Source: Arion vulgaris
Taxonomy: Eukaryota; Mollusca; Gastropoda; Stylommatophora; Arionidae
DNA: 64,000 nt
Direction: 5' to 3'
Assembly: GCA_020796225.1 (NCBI GenBank)
Contig: CM036765.1
Coordinates: forward strand, 2,750,228 to 2,814,227
The position numbers and the translations under genes are program-made. The notes under the pieces are model-generated. The model saw only the letters and a list, made by a program, of their open reading frames with translations. It was not told the origin of the DNA and did no database searches. Positions 39,601 through 47,611 of the stretch are shown here, piece after piece. Numbering within the stretch: position 1 is the stretch's first letter; every line of letters starts with the position of its first letter.

Positions 39601-42600
39601 TCAGAAAATCGTTCTTATGAGATTTGCTTTAGTTTTTGTATATCTTCTTCATATCATAATTGAAACAAAAAACATTCACAAGTGATTCCAATTGTTGCTT
39701 GCCTGCTAATTTTTACTCATGATATACCATCGTCAGTTCACACTCTTTCACTTCCCTTTCTGCCCATGGGTGCGGGGCCCACAAGGAAGCAAAGAATAGT
39801 ACCACTGGACCTACAAGGAATGTCATAAAAGGCGGCTGATGTAGGACCTAGGAAAGCTACCCTAGTAAATAAAAAGCATCACAGACAAAGCATTGGATGT
39901 GCTGACCTACTTGTATGTACATAACTGGCACAACATACAATCGCTCTTAGGCTCAGATCACATACAAATCACACAGAATGGTTAAAAAGTGGTTGATATA
40001 GAGCATTTGAAGAATTTCCCTTTCCACCATTCTCCTTCAGATTTTATTTAATATGTCCCCTTTTTTGCTGTACATCAAAAAGTTGTCTTGGCCAAAATGT
40101 GTATGTGCAACACATGGGTGTTTTACTATGCAACATGTATAGCCACTATTTTGGGGGTTTCTTTCACAATAATCAAATCATGCACTTGTTAATGGAAAAA
40201 TATTGATTTGCTGCCCAACTGTCATTAGATTTTACATATATTATCACTGGGAGCTCTTCTACTGCAGTATACAATTTTATCGAATTTATTTTTAGGGGCT
40301 CAAAGTAACGAAATAACAAATTTTGCAACCAAGCTTAATTTCAAAACTGATTGACAACCATGGGTGTGAAATGCATTTACACAATCTTCTTCTTCATCTT
40401 TCAACTCCCAGCGGAGCACAGGTCTTCAACAAACTTCTTCCAGTCCTTCCTCTCTCTTGTCATTCTTTCCACTTCTTACCTATCCTTTAATATAATATCA
40501 GTCACCAGCTCTCTTCTCCGGGTATTTCTAGGCCTTCCCCTACTCCTCTTTCCCTGCTGGTTCCAAAATAATGCCTGTATTGCAATGCTTCTAGTCGGTC
40601 TTCTCAAAGTGTGTCCTATCCATCATCAGTTTCTTCCTTAGCTCTTTTTCCACTGGTATCTGTTTAGTCCTTTCTCTGAGTTCATCGTACGTAATAATAA
40701 AGCACATGGCACATTGACTTTTGCATCAACTTCCATGTCAAATTGTGACCAAAAATTGTGACACTCTCCAATGTACAGTCATCTTCTTCTTCGAACGCTC
40801 CATATCAACCACTTGTCAATCACTCTGTGTGATTTGTATGTAATCTGAGCCTAAAAGTGATTGTATGTGGTGCCAGTTATGCGTCTACTAGTAGGTCAGC
40901 ACATCCGATTTCTGCGATGCTGTTTATTTACTAGGTAGCTTCCTAGTCCTCAACCTCAGTCACCTCTTACGACATGCATTGCAGGTCGCAGTGCTATTAT
41001 TCTTTTCTTCCCTTGCAGGCCCCGGCACCACACGGGCACAATGTACAGTAACGAAGAGGACATATTTGTTAGTAAACGTGTATATTAAATACTTTATAAA
41101 ACTACAGTACTTTTATTTTACGTGTTTCGTCATATTTCTTCTTCTGCATTCTCACTAGATTGGGATTTCAGATTCTCTAATAAATGCAGTCATCTGCCTC
41201 AGATTATCAGCCACACCATACAGTTTGTCTTGAACATTGGTTTACGTGGGCCAATTCTTTCTTCTCAGGTCTGCATACTGGGGGCAGTTCTGTAGGATAT
41301 GTTCTGTTGTCATACTCGCCAAGCCACAGGGGCACAGGTCGTTGGTGTCTATCTTGAATTTAGTGTACAGGTGGTGTCTCATTCTGTTGTGACCCATCTG
41401 GAGGCGAAGTATGACTGTCTGGTTCCTTCTGACACTTGGTAATATCCATCTTCCTTGTTGTGTTGTGGGTGTTCTTTATCCCACTTTGCTTTGCAGTGCC
41501 CTTTGGCGATGGTTTTTGCTTCTTCATAGCTGACCCATGCTAAATACCAGGATTTTATAATGAAAACCAAACTCATTCAAACGCACAGTCATACAGTGGA
41601 TTCCATCACACTGCAATATAAGCGGAAATGAAGAGGCAGACAAGTTAGCAAAGGCAGGGGGGCGACTGCCGCAGACTGATTACAAAATCAGCTACGAGGA
41701 GGCTAAAACAACCATCGGATGGCGATATAAAGAGAAGTGGTCACAAGACCACCCTCAACACAGCACCAAAGATGGGTACTATGGTCTATCCTGTAGCAAA
41801 CAAGTTGTCATATTCCACCTCCGTACCGGCCATAACAGATTCCGGTCCCACCTGTACAACAAATTTTAAATTTGTACAACTAGCCTGTGCCACTGTAAGC
41901 AGGCAGACATGACGGCAAAGCACCTACTGCAAGACTGCCCACTGCTAGCAGGCCTGAGAAACGATACCTGGCTGGAAAATACTGAGCTAAACGAGAAGCT
42001 GAATGGAGGGACAGAGTCCCTAGAAACAACAACAGAACTCATGTGGAAATCTAGTACATCAGTCTAAGCGGTGATTGCGCGCGGGTGCCCCGACACTGAT
42101 GTCCTGAAAGAACTGAATGTTAAAGACAATTGGCTGATAAACAACATACTATACAGTCACATTAGACACTTTGGTCACATCAAGTGTCATGATGGTCTAG
42201 AGAGAACAATATTAGAGGGCAGGGTCCCAGGATGCAGAGGCAGACCAAGAAGAAGATGGCTACAAAATATTAAAGAAACCATGAATATGACCATCGAGGA
42301 AGTGGGTGAACTGGCTAGAGACAGAGTGAATTTCAGATGTGCTGCAAAGAGAGCAACGTCCTATAAAGGATACGCACCTTGATGGTAATGATCTATAATG
42401 AATTTTATTGTAATATTTATAATGAATTTTATTGTAATATTTATAATGAATATTTGTCCCGTCTGCGGCTTTGCAGCTGACTCTTATCAATTTTCAACAA
42501 TTGTCTATGGTTCTTTTTAAAGGATACATACCTATTCACGTACTGAAATGTGAAAATTAGCAGTCTTCTTGCTAGCACCACTTGGGGTGCAGACAAGAGC

Positions 42601-45600
42601 ACCCTTAGGCAACTATATCTTGGCTATGTAAAATCTACAATGGACAACTGCCTTCCTCTCCAAGCTATAGCAAGTGAGCACATCACAACATCCCTGGACA
42701 GAGTGCAGAATCAGGGTCTCAGGTTTATATGTGGGGAATGAGAACGACCCCAACTGCTGCTTGTGAAATCGACGCCAACATCGAACCACTGGATATTAGG
42801 AGACGAAGGGCACTAATAGAAGCCGTCAAGTGATATCAAAGAATAGAAAAAAACCATCCTAACAGACAAACTATTGACAAGTGAAAATCCAATCAAAGAC
42901 TTCCAGCAAAATCATTGCTGGAAGTTGGGAAAAATCTTGAAGAACATTACCACCTCCCAACTGACAGAGAACCAATCACAAGATGCTCCAGCCCACCACC
43001 ATGGCTAAACATAAAACAACCAGCAATCCAGAAATACCTCCTTGACAAAACTATAAACAAAGCAACACTTGCACCGATCTTAAAAACCTGTGCACTGGAG
43101 ACAATAGACAGTTATCCAACTTCCTCTATCAATGCCTACACTGATGGTTCAGCTTTCAAAGCCACTTTACGCTGGCTGCGGCATATACCTGAAATATCCA
43201 GATGGAACTACCTATAGTTACTGTGCCCCTTGTGGTAATATATGTTCCAACTATGAGGCAGAGATTATAGCCATAAAGACCGCTGTAGAACTAGTCCACC
43301 AGAAGTTTGAACTTGGAGAGAATATTGTCCAAGACATGATAGTATTCACTGACTCACAGTCCACACTACAAGCTTTAGAAGAACATCAGAATCAGTCAAG
43401 CGAGATCCAGTCATTGGCATCAGTCATCCACAATCTGATTTCCTCCTTTGATATTAATGTCATTCTACAGTGGATCCCTGGGCACACAAATATCCCAGGA
43501 AATGACAAGGCAGATCATCTGGTCAAACAGGGATCATCAAAACCACAAATAGACAAAGCTGTTAGCATACAAAGTATAAAACAGATTCTGAAAACAACTC
43601 CAGAGAAATTGGCTATGGGGACAACTGGTCGGGACATGTATGCAGAGATGAATAGACCAAACCCCAAGGACAATATAAATCTGCTACAACGAAAAGATCA
43701 AAACAATATATTTCAGTTAAGAACAGGACATGTTGGACTGAATTACCACCTACACAGAATAAATCCCACACACCTAACACACTGTAGAAAGTGCAGTCAT
43801 TCATGTGAGACAGTACAGCATATCTTGCTTGAATGTGCTGGACTGCATAAAGCTAGACAAGAACTCCTCCCACCACGCCCATCTGTTCATAATACCCTTT
43901 ACATTAGTCTTCCACAATTACAGAACACATGCAGATTCTACAAATTGACATTGGCTGCCCAAGAGTGAAAACTCGCAGCCCTGGTTAGAAGAAGAAGCAG
44001 CAGTCTTCTGATTACCTGTATAAAACACAAGCCAACCCCACCTCCCAGTGGTGTAGATAAGGAAACTGGGCTTTTGAACTCCCCTAGGTCAGGTTTCAAT
44101 TTCACTATTTAGGGTAGCAAACCCAAATAAAAAGCATGCAGAAACTGGATGTGCTAGCCTAGCTGGCAAAACAAACTCATGCTCTAAGGCTCAAATCACA
44201 TGGAAACCACAAAGAGTGGTTTAACACGTGGTTGATGTAAAACTAACAAAAAGATTACAAATTACTAAAGATTGATTAACTTTTTGATCGTATGCTCGGG
44301 GCCCAAGGAATCAAAGAACAGCATCACTGCAGCCTACAATGCATATAGTAAGAGGCGACTGATGTAGGCCCTAGGGATGCTACCATAGTAAATAAAAAAC
44401 ACCGCAGGAATCGGATGTGCAGGCCTACTTGTAGGCGCATAACTGGCAACAACGTACAATCGCTCTTAGGCTCATATCACATATAAATCACACACAGAGT
44501 GGTTGACAAGTGGTTGATATGGAGAGTTCGAAGATTAATTTTCAACATTTAAAAATAATACCTACCACTTCTGTGAGTACATCACTAGCAAAGCCATAGA
44601 TAAGTATTGGAGTGACATTCTCTATGCATTTTCTGACTGCTTCTTCAATTTGATCTTCCTGAGATGATGGTGAAATGATGATCTGTGTGCCTAATTTCAA
44701 TAATGGATGATGATGTATCCATTTTAACACTGAAAAGTCACTGGAATTTTCTATTTTATCACTTTCTGGGATTTCTAAATCTGTCAGTCTTAACATAGAC
44801 AAGAGTTCTTTATTGTTGTCAGGGTTGTCCACATGAGCAGGGTCATCAGGTTGTAAAACTTTTTTTGGATTAACTTTGCCTTGGATAATTCTGACCATTC
44901 GAAGTTTGAAACTGGAATTCTCATCCAATGGAGGAAACACATTTCCGGTAAGAAGTTCATTAACAATACGTGATTTTGCATAAGCATTCTGTCCAAAAAT
45001 GATGATTGCTGGTGGGTGCTCACTAACTGATGAAATCTCCTCCTCCTCATCTTTCTGCAGTTCAGTGCTGATAAGTTGTACTGAAAAAAACCACAATATT
45101 GACATTAAATATTGCTACAATGAGAAGCTTTTAAAAGTCTAAATAAAATATGAAACTATAAATATATAGTATTAAAACTAAATTATGAATTTTCAATTCA
45201 AATGTTGTATCAATCCTAACATATGCCAGCAGAGTTGGAAAATGACTAAAGATATAGAAAGCAAGTAGAATCCATTTGAAAATAGATGTCTGCAAAAAAT
45301 AATGAACATAAAATGAGATGAATTCAGGAGAAGTGATGAAATCAGAGAAATGTATGGTCAACTAGAATAAACTAACTGTAATAAGAAGGAGAGAGTAGAG
45401 ATATGTTCTGTATACCTTGAAAGAAAATGATCAAAGAATAACAAAGCAGGCATTGAAGTGATAGGCAAAGGATTCAAAACAACAGGACGCCCTAAGGAAA
45501 TCCTGAAACAAACTTTTCTGAGAGGGCCTAGGAATATCGGACTCAATACAATGGACGAGATTGAGCAAATTGACCACGACATCGCAGAATGGAGAAATTA

Positions 45601-47531
45601 CTTGCAGGTCCTATGTAATGTATAACAGTACGAGATAAATATTATTATAATATTACTGTATATTTAACGAGACACACATTTAGCAGTACATTTGTAATGT
45701 TTCAAGTTAGGTCCTAAGCAGAAGTCTACTGCATTGATAAATACTTTCTATATAAACCTGATGGATCTTACATGATCAATGCAGGTGTTTGTAGCAAAGA
45801 AAGATTTGACAAGATGAATATGACAGTGTCAAAAGTGGATGAATTGAATATGGAAATTGAGGGGTCAGGAAATTGGAGGGTACTCAAAGACCATATGGGG
45901 TGAGAGGAGGAGGGGAGGGAGGGCTCTGTGGCGTAGAGGAAGATACTCGCCTTTCATTCCAAAGATGCTCGGTTCCATCCCCACATGGAACCATCAGAAT
46001 ATTTTTCCAGAGATCCCTGATCTCAGTGTAGGTGAGATTGAATTCCTAGTCCTATCGGAAAAGGTTGCTAAAATGTAGATCCTGTGTTCAAGTTGAGCAC
46101 GTAAAAGAACACTTGGCAGTTCAAAATTGAGATGAGTAAGCTGGAAAACCGCTGCCGGGGCAAACTTCATTAGAAAAGTGTTCAAATCTAAATTCCTACA
46201 AAATATTTTCACCATCTTCTAAAATTACAGTTGAGATCTTCCTGTGTAAGAAAAGATGCAGCACACGGTAACTCATCAAGTGCAATGATGATGGTCTATC
46301 AATGAATCATATGGGCCTCAACTCAATATCTTCTTCTTCTTGCGTCATTCTTACGACCAATTTTAATCACTTTGCGATATGTTTGATCTTTGCCAAGAAC
46401 GTGTATACGTTGAACATTGGTTTGGTAGCCTAAATATATAGTCTTCACCGTTTAGGCACATGCATCCGTTTCAGCAAAACTTGAATATGATCTTCCTCTT
46501 CTTGAAAGCTCCATATCGACCACTTGTTAAACCACTCTTTATGATTTGTATGTGATCTGAGCCTAAGGGTGATGGTACTCTGTGCCAGTTATGTGCTTAC
46601 AAGTGGGCCAGCACATCCAATTTTTATTCACTGGTGTAGCTTCCCTAGGCCCCTACCTCAGTCACCTCTTACGACATGCAGTGTAGGTCGCAGTGCTACT
46701 ATTATTTTCTCCCCTTGCTGGCCCCGGCAACACACAGGCGTCGTCAAGATATAAGAAACTTTAGTAATGTTTCAAGTATGTTAGTGTTGACTTGTTCCAT
46801 CTTCTAACGGAGAAGTTATGAAATTATTCATGTTCTAACACTGCCCACAAGACATTATTAGAGGTTTGGAGTGTAGTTTTCATTTTACATTTTCAGTTGG
46901 GTGTTTCCAAAATTTCCTAACTAACTTTAAGTGGAAAAAAATGTTTTTAAATGTGTAGTGATCTCTGGGTAGGTAATGTTAGCCATCTCTCATCCATCTT
47001 ATCCTATTGAAGATGGATGAAAAGCATTGATGGTCCTGTGTGCAAATTGTACACATTACAGATTCTTGAACAGTTGAAAATTTAAAGATGAGAAGGCTGA
47101 ATAAATGACATTACTAAAATGTTGCACATTACTTTGAAATAAATTAAAAAATACATAACCATTTAAGCTTTAAAATGATGTCCTATTACTAACTATTAGT
47201 ATTAGTCAGAGTAAAGTAGTTTAACATATTTCTTGGCATAGCTATGGGTATGTCTGGTGTGTAGTTACAATACATCAGTTCTGTTAACCATCTAACTTAA
47301 ACTACTAACTTACATTAAGACTTTAAAGCTAAAATATTGCACCATCCATACACTTGAGACTTGACCATCTAATTCTAATGGTGCTTCTTTCACAAGTTCT
47401 TAACTTTTTTTTAACAGACGACATGCTATAACTTTAACACTATCTAGATAAAACCAGCCACAGTGATAATGAATAATGATAATGAATAAAAATGATATAA
47501 TAAATTTAAATATTAATATATTGTGTGTGTG

Positions 47532-47611
<80 letters not shown>

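Noticed and set aside
42366..42503. AAAGGATAC on both sides of the SINE-B fragment as a target duplication
   Set aside because: The flanking phrases match imperfectly and are offset from the element ends.
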